NCBI RefSeq assembly: GCF_000613725.1
Contig: NZ_BAJN01000009.1
Coordinates: 51,624 to 115,623, forward strand
Reading direction: 5' to 3'
Origin: Hoylesella pleuritidis JCM 14110
GTDB taxonomy: Bacteria > Bacteroidota > Bacteroidia > Bacteroidales > Bacteroidaceae
DNA length: 64,000 bases
The translations under genes and the position numbers were made by a program. The notes under the pieces are model-generated. The model was given only the letters and a program-made list of their open reading frames with translations. It was not told where the DNA came from and did not search any database. This document shows, piece by piece, positions 27,534-36,924 of this stretch (position 1 is its first letter; each line of letters starts with the position of its first letter).

Positions 27534-28782
27534 GTGTATCACCTGTTTATTTACATCTATCTTTTAGGCGTTGCATAGCAAGTCTGTTCAATACAAAGGT
27601 TAAACGGATGTGGCGCGGTGAGCGTCAGGCTTTTGATGTGCTGCGATCGAAAGTGGATCCGCAGGCCCATTACATCTGGTTTCACGCTGCTTCCTTAGGT
27701 GAGTTCGAGCAAGGCCGCCCACTGATAGAATTTATTCGTCGCCGATTTCCGGCTTATCGCATCCTGCTTACTTTCTTTTCGCCGTCGGGTTACGAAGTTC
27801 GGAAAGATTATCAGGGTGCAGACATCATCTGTTATCTGCCGATTGATACCATCAGCAATGCCCGGCGATTCCTTCGTTTGGTACGACCCGAAATAGCATT
27901 CTTCATTAAATACGAGTTCTGGTATAATTACTTGCATATTCTGAAACACCGCAACATACCCACGTATAGCGTGAGTAGTATTTTCCGCGAGGGTCAGGTG
28001 TTCTTCAAATGGTATGGCCGCAGCTATGCAAAGGTGCTCAACTGTTTCACGCGTTTCTTCGTTCAGAACGAGCAAAGCCGTCTGTTGCTGGCCCGAATCG
28101 GCATTACCGACGTAGACGTTGTGGGCGATACGCGTTTCGATCGGGTATTGCAAATTAAGCAAACTGCTCCCGAGCTTCCCATTGTAGAAGCTTTTCGGCA
28201 GAATCATCCAGTGTTTGTTGCAGGCAGCAGTTGGCCTCCCGACGAAGACATTTTTATCCGTTTCTTCAATGAACACCGTGATTGGCGATTGATTATAGCG
28301 CCTCATGTCATCGCTGAAGACCATCTGCAACAAATTCTTTCCAAGCTGAATCGCAAGGCGGTGAGATACACTTGTACCACACCTGGTGATGCCCGAGAGG
28401 CCGATTGCCTGTTAATCGACTGCTTCGGACTGCTTTCCGGCATTTATCGTTACGGCGATGTAGCTACGTCGGAGGCGGTTTTGGCGTGGGGATCCATAAT
28501 GTTCTCGAAGCGGCCGTATGGGGAGTACCCGTCATTTTCGGTCCGAACAATCGGCGATTTCAAGAAGCGCAAGGCCTGTTTGCTGCTCAAGGTGGCTTTG
28601 AAATCGATGATTATGCTTCGTTTGAACACACGATGCGCCATTTCGTTGATGACTCATCTATTCGGCAAGAGGCCGGAACACGGGCCTCGACATTCGTCAG
28701 CAGTCTTGCCGGAGCCACTGAAACGATTTTCGACAACGTATTTCCGGCCGGAAATCAGAGTCCTCTGAACAAGGGAATCTAA
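27534..28782 (+). CDS. waaA: 3-deoxy-D-manno-octulosonic acid (Kdo) transferase (frame broken twice)
   Basis: Kdo transferase of the inner core of lipopolysaccharide, GT-B fold. Recognisable stretches are YIWFHAASLGEFEQGRPLIE, FFSPSGYEVRKDYQGADIIC, KYEFWYNYLH and YVGGGFGVGIHNVLEA. A membrane-anchoring N-terminus (VYHLFIYIYLLGVA-ASLFNT) starts with GTG at 27534. Two breaks occur: near 27575, where one A of GCA-ATA is missing, and near 28465, where one T of GCT-TAC is missing. Since the enzyme is needed for LPS in nearly all Gram-negative bacteria, sequencing error is more likely than gene loss. Confidence 0.9.
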
Positions 28783-28845
28783 GGCTTATATCCAGTTGAA
28801 AATTGACAAAGCCCACTTCTTTTATTGAGTTTCAGACAAACGAAT

Positions 28846-28925
28846 AAAGGACTATAAGATGCAGACTATAAGTCGGTGGCGACTTCAAAAGCGTGTTTGT
28901 ATCTTACGTCCTTTTGTCTTTTTGT
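28846..28925 (+). terminator. branched hairpin after waaA, probable terminator
   Basis: Nested stems: AAAGGAC (28846-28852) with GTCCTTT (28908-28914), TAAGATGCA (28855-28863) with TGTATCTTA (28898-28906, one G-U pair), and an inner hairpin AAGTCG-GTGG-CGACTT (28870-28885). A T-rich run TTTTGTCTTTTTG follows. It lies in the 293-nt gap between waaA and the DXS-like gene. Apart from the promoter at 29023 the gap holds nothing else. Confidence 0.6.
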
Positions 28926-29022
28926 AGGAAACTCATTGTTTTTCTATCTGAAAAAGACCAAAAACAGTAACTTTATTATCATTATGTATAAAATGTTTAA
29001 CCCTTTTTTATCAAGAAAATCA

Positions 29023-29030
29023 TAACTTTG
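29023..29030 (+). promoter_or_regulatory. promoter -7 element of the DXS-like gene
   Basis: TAACTTTG, a full TAnnTTTG match, 45 nt before the start codon at 29076. Confidence 0.65.
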
Positions 29031-29075
29031 CAGACGTAAATGAATATTTGAAGACAAAACTATCAATAGACGATT

Positions 29076-30839
29076 ATGTATATAGAAACGATTCATTCGC
29101 CCCGCGATCTGCGGAAGTTAGATGTTGCTCAACTGCAAACCGTGGTCGATGAAGTGCGTGCCGGTGTACTCAATAGGGTGAGCCACTGTGGCGGACACGT
29201 CGGTCCGAACCTCGGTTTCATCGAAGCCACGGTGGCATTGCATTATGTTTTCAATACGCCCGATGATAAATTGGTGTTCGATGTATCGCATCAGAGCTAC
29301 CCGCACAAGATGTTGACGGATCGTGTCAATGGCTTTTTAGATGTGAACTGTATGGATTCGATTTCCGGTTACAGCTCACCGCGAGAAGCTCCGGACTACG
29401 ATCATTTCGAGATCGGACACACCTCTACGTCTATTTCATTGGCAACGGGATTGCAAAAAGCCCGCGATTTGCTCGGTGGTAAGGAGAATGTGATTGCCGT
29501 TATAGGTGATGGCAGCTTGAGCGGAGGCGAAGCTTTCGAAGGACTTAATACCGCTTCGGAACTCAATTCTAATATTATCATTGTCGTAAATGATAATGAA
29601 ATGAGCATTGCAGAGCCTCACGGAGGTCTCTATCGCAATCTACGATTACTCCGTGAGACGCAAGGTGCGGCCGAATTGAACTTCTTTAAGGCTTTCGGTT
29701 TCCGTTATCATTATCTTGAAGAGGGTAACAATGTAGAGGCATTGGTGGCTATATTTCGTATTGTTAAGGACACGACGTGCCCCACTGTGGTACATATTCA
29801 TACTGAAAAAGGTTACGGTTATGCGCCGGCAAAGGCTAATAAGGAGCTGTGGCATTATCGGATGCCTTTCGATTTGACGACAGGCGATTTGACATATAAG
29901 GATGATGGCGGTGAATCAATGTCTCAAATGTTGGGGCAATACCTGTTGGATGAGATGAAACGAGACCCGAAACTTGTGGCCGTTACATCTGCCGTGCCGA
30001 TGGCTTTGGGTTTCGGACCGGAGCAGCGCAGGCAAGCGGGCCCGCAATTCGTCGATGTGGGCATTGCCGAAGAGGAAGGAGTGGCCATTGTCTCGGGTAT
30101 GGCCAAACGCGGAGTGCATCCGGTTTATTTCACGTATGCGACGTTTCTGCAACGCACTTACGACCAAATTGCACAAGATCTTTGTGTCAACGGTAATCCT
30201 GCTGTTATCAACGTGATGGGCTGTTCGATTTTCGGAATGAACGATTTCACACATATTTGCTTCTTCGATATTGCGATGTTGAGTCACATTCCCAATCTCG
30301 TCTATCTGGCTCCGACCACATATGAGGAGTTGATTGCAATGGAATCGTGGGCCATCAAACAGGATAAATACTCGGTGGCAATACGTGTTCCCGTGGGCAA
30401 AGTTTATCACAGCAGCAAGAAATATGATGCGGATTATTCGTCGTTGAATCGTTTCAAGGTAACGAAACGAGGCGAGCAAGTGGCTGTTATCGCTGCGGGC
30501 AACTTCTATCAAAAGGGTGAATGCGTAGTAGAAGCATTGCGGAAAGACGGCATCAAGGCAACACTTATCAATCCGCGTTACCTTACCGGCATCGACGAAG
30601 TATTGCTCGAGAAACTCAAACAAGACCATACTGTCGTGGCAACGCTTGAAGACGGCACCCTCGACGGCGGTTTCGGCGAACGCATCACGCGTTTTTACGG
30701 TCCGTCATCGATGCGTGTTCTCAATTTCGGAGTGAAGAAACAGCTTTATGATCGATATGATGTCGATGAGTTGTTACGTGAGAACCACCTTACGAATGAG
30801 CAGATTGTGGAGGATATCAAACGCCTTCTTGCATCGTAA
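29076..30839 (+). CDS. DXS-like thiamine diphosphate transketolase-family enzyme
   Basis: A 587-residue protein built like 1-deoxy-D-xylulose-5-phosphate synthase but shorter than the usual 620-640 residues. The thiamine diphosphate motif is complete: GDGSLSGGEAFEGLN ... NDNEMSI. In the pyrimidine-binding domain the catalytic Glu is kept, but DXS has AEQHAV where this protein has AEEEGV, and the next DXS loop (GQTHQG) reads DFTHIC. The substrate pocket may therefore differ, and this could be a second, DXS-related enzyme rather than the isoprenoid pathway enzyme itself. It is a single gene with its own promoter. Confidence 0.85.
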   Translation: MYIETIHSPRDLRKLDVAQLQTVVDEVRAGVLNRVSHCGGHVGPNLGFIEATVALHYVFNTPDDKLVFDVSHQSYPHKMLTDRVNGFLDVNCMDSISGYSSPREAPDYDHFEIGHTSTSISLATGLQKARDLLGGKENVIAVIGDGSLSGGEAFEGLNTASELNSNIIIVVNDNEMSIAEPHGGLYRNLRLLRETQGAAELNFFKAFGFRYHYLEEGNNVEALVAIFRIVKDTTCPTVVHIHTEKGYGYAPAKANKELWHYRMPFDLTTGDLTYKDDGGESMSQMLGQYLLDEMKRDPKLVAVTSAVPMALGFGPEQRRQAGPQFVDVGIAEEEGVAIVSGMAKRGVHPVYFTYATFLQRTYDQIAQDLCVNGNPAVINVMGCSIFGMNDFTHICFFDIAMLSHIPNLVYLAPTTYEELIAMESWAIKQDKYSVAIRVPVGKVYHSSKKYDADYSSLNRFKVTKRGEQVAVIAAGNFYQKGECVVEALRKDGIKATLINPRYLTGIDEVLLEKLKQDHTVVATLEDGTLDGGFGERITRFYGPSSMRVLNFGVKKQLYDRYDVDELLRENHLTNEQIVEDIKRLLAS

Positions 30840-30984
30840 AAGTCAATGAACGAAGTCTCGGTTGCACCTTCGCTTTCTTTCCAAAGATTGTGAAAAGGAG
30901 AGGGTAGAAATGCAACCGGTACCTCGTTTATAATACCCCGAAAAGCAGTTGATTGTCCCTTATAGGGCACTTCAATTATCGCCT

Positions 30985-31366
30985 TATTGCAATCATAAAT
31001 GAATGGCTTTTCAATTTGCCGTTAAACGTCGTGCATTTAACCGTTAAATGCACGACGTTTAACCATTAGTTGCACGGTGATTAACCGTTAATTGGAAAGA
31101 GTCTTATATGTAGTTGAGGATCAATGGTATACAAATCTCTTTTTATTTATATTCTTAATAGATGAACGATGATAGATAATGGATGGGCATTGGTGTGTTA
31201 TTGTGAAGTCGGATATGCTGATCCGCCTCTATAAAAGAATGGATTCTCTTCTCATTCGAATATCAATCAAAGAATGAACAATTGTCAATTATCTATTGGA
31301 TACAGTCTCCTAACTCCCTAACTTAGGAGGCTTGAATGGGCAGGTAATTGTCAATGAACAGTTATC
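30985..31366. repeat. intergenic composite repeat, copy E
   Basis: Core on the plus strand: GCCGTTAAACGTCGTGCATT, TAACCGTTAAATGCACGACG, TTAACCATTAGTTGCACGG, GATTAACCGTTAATTGG; then the right module GGTATACAAATCTC and TTTTTATTTATATTCTTAA. After that the left module of copies D and G follows in reverse (GAACAATTGTCAATTATC, CTCCTAACTCCCTAACTTAG), so this copy is a rearranged composite. It runs into the last codons of the M16 protease remnant. Nothing else is seen in the 511-nt gap. Confidence 0.78.
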
Positions 31367-32222
31367 GACGCTTTTTTCAGCTCTGTGATGGGGCCGAAAG
31401 TGCGCTCCAACAACGGCATTATCGTGTCGGCATCGATATCTCCGTAGAGCACAAGTTCCATATTCCCAGCCACGTAATGCCGCTGATAGAAGGCTGACAT
31501 TTCGCTAATCTGCGGATTCTTGATGCTTTCCGTGCTGCCAAGAATAGGATAAGCGTAAGGTGTTCCGGCGAAAACGCGATGCTGAATATCGTCTATCGCA
31601 CTGTGAAAGACATCGTCCGACGACCGGTTTTTCTCTTCGTAGACGGCTTCGAGTTCGTTTTGGAAGAGACGAAAGACGGGTGAAAGGAATCGTTCGCTGT
31701 TGAGTTCGCACCATTGATTGATGTATTGCGGCACGAAAAAGTTATGATAAACCGGCTCGTCCGTTGACGTATAAGCATTGAGTTGGGTACCTCCGAAGCG
31801 CTGAATCAGTGTCTGAAACTCATTAGGTATGGCGTATTCGCCGGCTTGAAGACTCAATCTGTTGATATCTTTCTATATCAACGAGCGGCGCACAACATCT
31901 TTCGTGCGGCCCAATTCATCGTATTTTGCTGTGATGGAGTCAAGCCAAGGTTCTCAGATTGATAGTCAGCAGTGCCTATTTTGTCTGTTCCCTTGAATAA
32001 AATATGCTCGAAATAGTGGGCGATTCCTGTGTTCGGACAGTCTTTGGAACCTGCTTTTACCACCACGGCACCGAATACTTGCGGTCGGGTATGGTTTTTG
32101 TTGAGCCACACTTGCATCCCGTTGCTCAGTCGTTTTTCAGTTACTTGTAACGGGTTTCGTGTTTGTGCAAGGAGCGATAAAGTAGTAAGAAACAGCGTGA
32201 TAAGGGTGAGATATCTTTTCAT
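31351..32222 (-). pseudogene. M16 zinc protease, truncated and frame-broken remnant
   Basis: The N-terminal domain of a secreted pitrilysin-family (M16) protease. Signal peptide MKRYLTLITLFLTTLSLLAQ, then the inverted zinc motif HYFEH in GIAHYFEHILFKGT and the downstream Glu region AVYEEKNRS. Lesions: a frame break near 31952 (one A of AAA missing in GAG-AAA-CCT), an in-frame TAG at 31873-31875, and an abrupt end after GPITELKK, where the last codons already belong to the repeat element. Only about 290 of the 900 or so residues usual in Bacteroidota remain. Probably inactive, since loss of the C-terminal half cannot be a sequencing slip. Confidence 0.82.
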
Positions 32223-32295
32223 TATTGGTATAATAAGGAGAAAATAATGAAGAGTGAGTAAAAAGGAGCAATGAAACGAGGTTGTAAATTGCAGC

Positions 32296-33044
32296 TTATA
32301 GCAATTGTGCAATTGTGTTTTTAACGCGTTCAGAAGATGTTATCTCACGTACATTCTCATCTACTCCCGGTGCGCCCATATACACTTTGGGATTGGAAAA
32401 GAGCATTGCGCCGGGCACTTTAACGCGTGCCGAGAAATGAAATTCTCGTATATCGGTGGCTTCTGAGATGCTCCGGATATTGCCTTCGTTTACACCACAG
32501 CCTGCGAGCAGCGTGATACGGCCGGCGACTGAATATGAAGTGCCGTGAGCAAAGGTACGCCTTGCTCGGCCGTGGGCTGCTGACCGGAAGTGAGAACACG
32601 GTCGAAGCCCAACTCAATGAGTTGCTCCAAGGCTGCCGAAGGGTCTTTACAACAGTCGAAAGCACGGTGAAACGTGGTTGACATACCGTGTGTATGCTCC
32701 ATCAGTCGTGCGTTGACGTCGAGGTCGATACCGCCTTCGGGGGTGAGACAACCCAATACTATGCCGTCAACTCCAAGTTCGCGAGCTATGTCGATGTCTT
32801 CTTCCATCCGCTCGATTTCTAATGGCGAGTAGACGAAATCGCCTCCGCGAGGCCGGATAATCACGTGAAGACGGGTACGAGTGAGCACGCGTCGCGCCAC
32901 TTTTATCTCTCCGTACGACGGCGTTGTACCGCCTTCGGGAATACCGGCACATAGTTCCACGCGGTCGGCTTCGCCCTCTTGAGCTGCCAAACAGCTCTCA
33001 ACACCATTGGCGCATACCTCTATTTTAAATTCGTTTCTTATCAT
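32296..33044 (-). CDS. cutC: CutC family protein, PF03932 (frame broken once)
   Basis: A TIM-barrel protein of the CutC family, about 249 residues when the frame is joined. Phrases: EVCANGVESCLAAQEGEADR, RVELCAGIPEGGTTPSYG, HVIIRPRGGDFVYS, FHRAFDCCKDP and RVLTSGQ. Near 32532 one T of TTT is missing; restoring it continues with GRITLLAGCGVNEGNIRSIS and ends NTIAQLL. CutC was once linked to copper tolerance, but its real role is unsettled. It overlaps the upstream hexapeptide protein gene by 4 nt, so the two are one operon. Confidence 0.9.
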
Positions 33045-33550
33045 CTTGCGTTCTCCTCATAATCTTTTTTGATATCCATATAATGCCGGGCGAACGTCTC
33101 GGCTTGCCCTTCTGCCACGCGTTTAATCAGTTTTGCGGGAATGCCTCCCCATATTTCGCCGGGTCCGATGTGTGTTCCCTGAGCCACGACAGCACCTGCC
33201 GCCACGATAGAACCTGCTCCGACGTCGGCCCGATCGAGCACAACGGCCCCCATACCCACTAATGATCCGCGTCTCAACGTACATCCGTGAACTGTCGCGT
33301 TATGTCCAATCGAAACGTCATCTTCAATCGTTACGGGATAGTTGTGCGTCTGATGCACACACGCTCCGTCTTGAACGTTCACCCGTGAACCCATCGTAAT
33401 GCCATCGACATCGGCTCGCAACACGGCGCCGAACCACACAGAGCAGTCGTCTCCCATACGAATATCACCCGCGATTGTAGCATTTTCGGCAAAATAACAG
33501 CGCTTACCCCACGTCGGTTTCTTGTTTTTTACAGTTTTAATGAGTGCCAT
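33041..33550 (-). CDS. gamma-carbonic anhydrase-like hexapeptide-repeat protein
   Basis: A 169-residue left-handed beta-helix protein of the YrdA/gamma carbonic anhydrase-like family. Key zinc-ligand context VHQTHNYPVTIEDDVSIGHN holds the expected His residues, and the C-terminus has the family phrase IWGGIPAKLIK. It forms trimers with a metal site between subunits; enzymatic activity in this subfamily is often unproven. The start at MALIKTVKNK (33550) is supported by the -7 element at 33585-33592, which lies within a longer possible frame. cutC overlaps it by 4 nt. Confidence 0.9.
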   Translation of the reverse strand: MALIKTVKNKKPTWGKRCYFAENATIAGDIRMGDDCSVWFGAVLRADVDGITMGSRVNVQDGACVHQTHNYPVTIEDDVSIGHNATVHGCTLRRGSLVGMGAVVLDRADVGAGSIVAAGAVVAQGTHIGPGEIWGGIPAKLIKRVAEGQAETFARHYMDIKKDYEENAR

Positions 33551-33584
33551 TTCTCTTGTTTTTGATGATGACCGATTGTCCCTG

Positions 33585-33592
33585 CAAATATA
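33585..33592 (-). promoter_or_regulatory. promoter -7 element of the hexapeptide protein-cutC operon
   Basis: Minus strand TATATTTG, a full TAnnTTTG match, 35 nt upstream of the start at 33550. Confidence 0.65.
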
Positions 33593-33711
33593 GTTCTTTT
33601 TATTGGAATATTTCAAATGGATGGACAAAAGAATACCATTCAAGAACAAAAAGATTTTTTTCATATTCTTGTAGGAATTGATCGGCGTATCAATTTGCAA
33701 TGGAATGCAAA

Positions 33712-34030
33712 CCAGTTGTATCTCAAACGGAAAAATAAAGAAACAAGAATTTAATGAGAGTTATATCTTATTGATAATCAAATAGATATAAACTCGATTG
33801 CGATTGACGGTTACTTGCTCTGCAAAAAGCCATTAAACGCACGCCAACTAACGGTTAAATGCACTGCGTTTAGCTGTTAGTTGCACGGTGATTAACCGTT
33901 AATTGAAAAAGGATTTGTATGTTATTGAAATCCAATGATATACAAATCCATTTTCAATTGTGTTCTTTGGGAGGTATGTCTGGGATAAAACTAATCTCTG
34001 TTCACATCCTCTCGTCTCCTGACTTAGGGT
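33712..34030. repeat. intergenic composite repeat, copy F
   Basis: Left module: AACAAGAATTTAATGAGAG, ATCTTATTGATAATCAAATA. Core from 33805: ATTGACGGTTACTTGCTCTG, CAACTAACGGTTAAATGCAC, TAGCTGTTAGTTGCACGG, GATTAACCGTTAATTG. Right module: hairpin GGATTTGTATGTTATTGAAA / TATACAAATCC at about 33913-33951, then CTGACTTAGGG near 34020. It fills the gap between two genes on the minus strand. Confidence 0.8.
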
Positions 34031-34058
34031 TCTTGGAAAGATTATTGATTGTTGATAA

Positions 34059-35093
34059 CTAATTCTCAATTGGTAATTGATAGAGCACTTGAATGACAGT
34101 TTGCCCCACAGCTTTCAGTGTTTGCGGGTCGATGTGCGCCAAATCATCAGACACGGTGTGCCAAGTGGGGCCGAAACTGCTTTGTACACAGTCGGGATAA
34201 TAGGGTATAATATCTATCGTCGGGATGTTGGCAATCTTGTTGAGAGGGACGTGGTCGTCGGTGATCATCCCTCCTTTGCTCATCGGAAAATAGCTACCAA
34301 ACCCCGCTTGGCGGGCTGCTTGCCATACTTTTTGCAGCACTTCGGGCGCGTATTGAGCCGACATAGCTTCTTGATAGAACTTAGCGCCTTGACCGCCGAC
34401 CATATCCAACAGAATGCCGAAACGTGGACGAGGATTCAAACGGAAGTTGCGTGCAAAGTATTGGGCACCCAACGCCCAGCTATCTTCATTGTCTTCAACG
34501 TTTGCCCAACGTGGTGTACCCCAGTCTTCGGCATCGAAACAAATGAAGTCTACACCGATTTTCAATTGCTTGTCGGTACTGATCAGACGCGCAATCTCCA
34601 TCATCACGGCTACGCCACTGGCTCCGTCGTTGGCCGCAAGGATAGGTTTGCGCCAGTTGGTAGAGTCCGGATCGTTGTCGGCCCACGGTCTGGCGTCCCA
34701 ATGGGCACATAAAAGTACACGCACAGGAGCCGTCGGGTTGAAGCGTGCAATGATATTTTGGCTTTGCAACGCAGTACCGTCGTAACCTTTCAATGTGGCT
34801 TTCTGTACCTCGGTTTTACATCCGTACTGTTTGAATTGGCTGATAATCCACGCTGCACAACGGTCATGCGCTGTGCTGTTCATCGTTCGCGGACCGAAAT
34901 CGCACTGCATTTTAACAAATGTATAGGCACTGTCGGCATTGAAAGCAGGCCCCAACGGATTCGGTTTCTCAGCCTCTTCGACAGTTGCCGACTTGTTTCT
35001 GTCGTCGAGATGAGCCATCAATGGCTTGTAGCTCAAGGCCACAACGACAAGCAATGCGATGATAGATGACATTATGATTGTTCTCTTTTTCAT
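34059..35093 (-). CDS. glutaminyl-peptide cyclotransferase, M28 family, membrane-anchored
   Basis: A 344-residue M28-fold protein with an N-terminal membrane anchor (IIMSSIIALLVVVALSYKPL). Metal-site motifs: CAHWDARPWA, ANDGASGVAV, FDAEDWG, and the C-terminal WHTVSDD. The set fits type II glutaminyl cyclases of Bacteroidota better than aminopeptidases. Such enzymes turn N-terminal Gln of exported proteins into pyroglutamate; in this phylum most signal peptidase I products begin with Gln. It lies 7 nt after the C26-M19 fusion gene and is probably in one operon with it and the Lrp regulator. Confidence 0.9.
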   Translation of the reverse strand: MKKRTIIMSSIIALLVVVALSYKPLMAHLDDRNKSATVEEAEKPNPLGPAFNADSAYTFVKMQCDFGPRTMNSTAHDRCAAWIISQFKQYGCKTEVQKATLKGYDGTALQSQNIIARFNPTAPVRVLLCAHWDARPWADNDPDSTNWRKPILAANDGASGVAVMMEIARLISTDKQLKIGVDFICFDAEDWGTPRWANVEDNEDSWALGAQYFARNFRLNPRPRFGILLDMVGGQGAKFYQEAMSAQYAPEVLQKVWQAARQAGFGSYFPMSKGGMITDDHVPLNKIANIPTIDIIPYYPDCVQSSFGPTWHTVSDDLAHIDPQTLKAVGQTVIQVLYQLPIEN

Positions 35094-35100
35094 ACGGATT

Positions 35101-36918
35101 TCAGTCTTTTTGCTGCTGCGCTTGCGTCATCACGCGCAGCCAATTGCCGCCCCATATCTTAGCAATATCACGTTCGCTGTACCTGCGTCGCAGTAGTTGG
35201 AGGGTGAATTGAATGAGTTCGGACGAGTCTGCAAGCCCGATGATGCCGCCATCTCCATCAAAATCGGTTCCCAGACCTACGTGATCGATGCCCATTATAC
35301 GGATAGCGTGCTCGAGATGAGTAATGGCATCGGTGATATTTGCAGCTCCGTCTTTGCGCAAGAAGCCGCCGTAAAGCGTGGTATGTGCCACTCCTCCTTT
35401 GGCCGCGAGCGCCCGAAGCTGGTCATCGGTGAGGTTACGCGGTACGTCGCAGAGCGCTTTACAGTTACTATGACTGCACACAATGGGCGTCAAACTGATG
35501 TCGAGCGCATCGTAAAAGCTTTTTTCTGCGCCGTGACTCAGATCTACCAAGATGCCGTATCGGTTCATTTCGCGGATCACCTGTTCGCCGAATGCACTCA
35601 CACCATTATGCGTTTGACTGCCACGAGCACTGTCGCAAATGTCGTTGTCACCGTTATGACAAAGCGTGATATAGGTTACTCCGCGTTGCGCAAAGTGTTT
35701 GACATTGGCCAAATCACACCCGATTGCCAGTCCGTTCTCGATTCCCAGAACGATAGATTTTCGTTCTTGACGTTTGTTTTCATACAGATCGGCCGGCGTT
35801 CGGGCCAAACTCAGATATCGGTTGTTGTTACGCACGATCTCTTCAATCCTATCGAAGATGAGATTTGCATACTCGGTGGGTCCCGAAACATCAAAATCTA
35901 CCTTTGAAGAGAAGCTCTCTCCCGCCTTCGGTTGTGGTAAATAAGCCACCATTGTTACTGCATCTTGCCGCCCGTCGGTCATTTTATGCAGGTCGACTAA
36001 TATCCGTTTATCGCGTTGATCGAAGTGAATGCCCTGCGGAAAGAACATCGGTGTGTCGCAATGAGTATCGAGTGTGAGTATCTTTGCGTGCAAATGCTTG
36101 GCCGAACGGAAGTCATTCGCCTCGTCGACGAGCCATTTGAACACGCGCATACCGTCTTCTTCCAACCATTCGGGATGCCATTGCACACCCAAAACAGACT
36201 TAAACTCGCTACTTTCGATGGCTTCAATGGTGCCGTCGGGTGCCGTCGCGGTAACTCGGAAACGCTTGCCCGCATCGCTTACAGCTTGATGATGCAGCGA
36301 GTTGACATAGATTTCGTGGCGCTGGTATATATTATATAAGGTAGAATCTACTTCAATCTTCACCGTGTGAGTAGGCTCGCTGTTGTCTGCTTCTTGCGAA
36401 TGCTTAATGAGTTTTTGAGTTTTTGAGTTTGTAAGTGGATGAGTTTCTGAGTCTTTTTTAAGCTCATCAGCACGATTTTCGGCAATATCTTGCATCACCT
36501 TTCCGCCCAAAGCGAGGGCCAAAGTCTGTATTCCGCGACAGATTCCGAGCATCGGAATCTGTCGGTTATAAGCCAGACGAGTGAGTAAGAGTTCTGCTAA
36601 GTCGCGCTTGGCATTGATTCCGTGTAGATGAGGTGACGGTTGTTCGCCGGCCCAAAGCGGGTTATAGTCGCCACCACCGGTAAGAAGTAAGCCGTCGATT
36701 TGGTCGAGTGTATTGATGATTACATCTTTGTCGGTCACCGGCGGGATAATAACGGGTACGCCTCCGGCCGCAACAACCTGCTCGTAATAATGATTGCGAA
36801 GCATCGCATTGCCGTCGGCGAAATTGGCAGTAAGGCCGATCAGCGGACGATGCGATGCCTCGGGATAAGTCGAATAGACAGGAGCAAGCCTGGCATCTAA
36901 GTCAAAATTCTTTGTCAT
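35101..36918 (-). CDS. fusion of class I amidotransferase-type hydrolase (C26) and membrane dipeptidase (M19)
   Basis: A 605-residue two-enzyme protein. Residues about 20-265 are a gamma-glutamyl hydrolase domain (peptidase C26): GLLLTGGGDYNP, nucleophile Cys in LGICRGIQTLALALGG, and His-x-Glu in VLGVQWHPEW. Residues about 280-600 are a renal-dipeptidase-like domain (M19): metal ligands in LDTHCDTPMFFP, IVCSHSNCKAL and GLGTDFDGDGG. Together they could take apart gamma-glutamyl and other dipeptides. Residues about 151-171 are encoded by low-complexity DNA (GAGTTTTTGAGTTTTTGAG on the plus strand). No signal peptide is seen. Confidence 0.92.
   Translation of the reverse strand: MTKNFDLDARLAPVYSTYPEASHRPLIGLTANFADGNAMLRNHYYEQVVAAGGVPVIIPPVTDKDVIINTLDQIDGLLLTGGGDYNPLWAGEQPSPHLHGINAKRDLAELLLTRLAYNRQIPMLGICRGIQTLALALGGKVMQDIAENRADELKKDSETHPLTNSKTQKLIKHSQEADNSEPTHTVKIEVDSTLYNIYQRHEIYVNSLHHQAVSDAGKRFRVTATAPDGTIEAIESSEFKSVLGVQWHPEWLEEDGMRVFKWLVDEANDFRSAKHLHAKILTLDTHCDTPMFFPQGIHFDQRDKRILVDLHKMTDGRQDAVTMVAYLPQPKAGESFSSKVDFDVSGPTEYANLIFDRIEEIVRNNNRYLSLARTPADLYENKRQERKSIVLGIENGLAIGCDLANVKHFAQRGVTYITLCHNGDNDICDSARGSQTHNGVSAFGEQVIREMNRYGILVDLSHGAEKSFYDALDISLTPIVCSHSNCKALCDVPRNLTDDQLRALAAKGGVAHTTLYGGFLRKDGAANITDAITHLEHAIRIMGIDHVGLGTDFDGDGGIIGLADSSELIQFTLQLLRRRYSERDIAKIWGGNWLRVMTQAQQQKD
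36404..36466. repeat. low-complexity repeat within the C26-M19 gene
   Basis: TTAATGAGTTTTTGAGTTTT, then GAGTTTGTAAGTGGATGAG, TTTCTGAGTC: degenerate copies of a GAGTTTNT unit. It is translated in frame as a Lys/Ser/Thr-rich loop (DSETHPLTNSKTQKLIKHSQ) within the C26 domain, after its Cys motif. Confidence 0.6.
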
Positions 36919-36924
36919 TGCAGC

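Noticed and set aside
31861..31882. Hairpin GTTGATAT-CTTTCT-ATATCAAC in the M16 remnant as a regulatory site
   Set aside because: Short and inside a broken coding region; probably chance.
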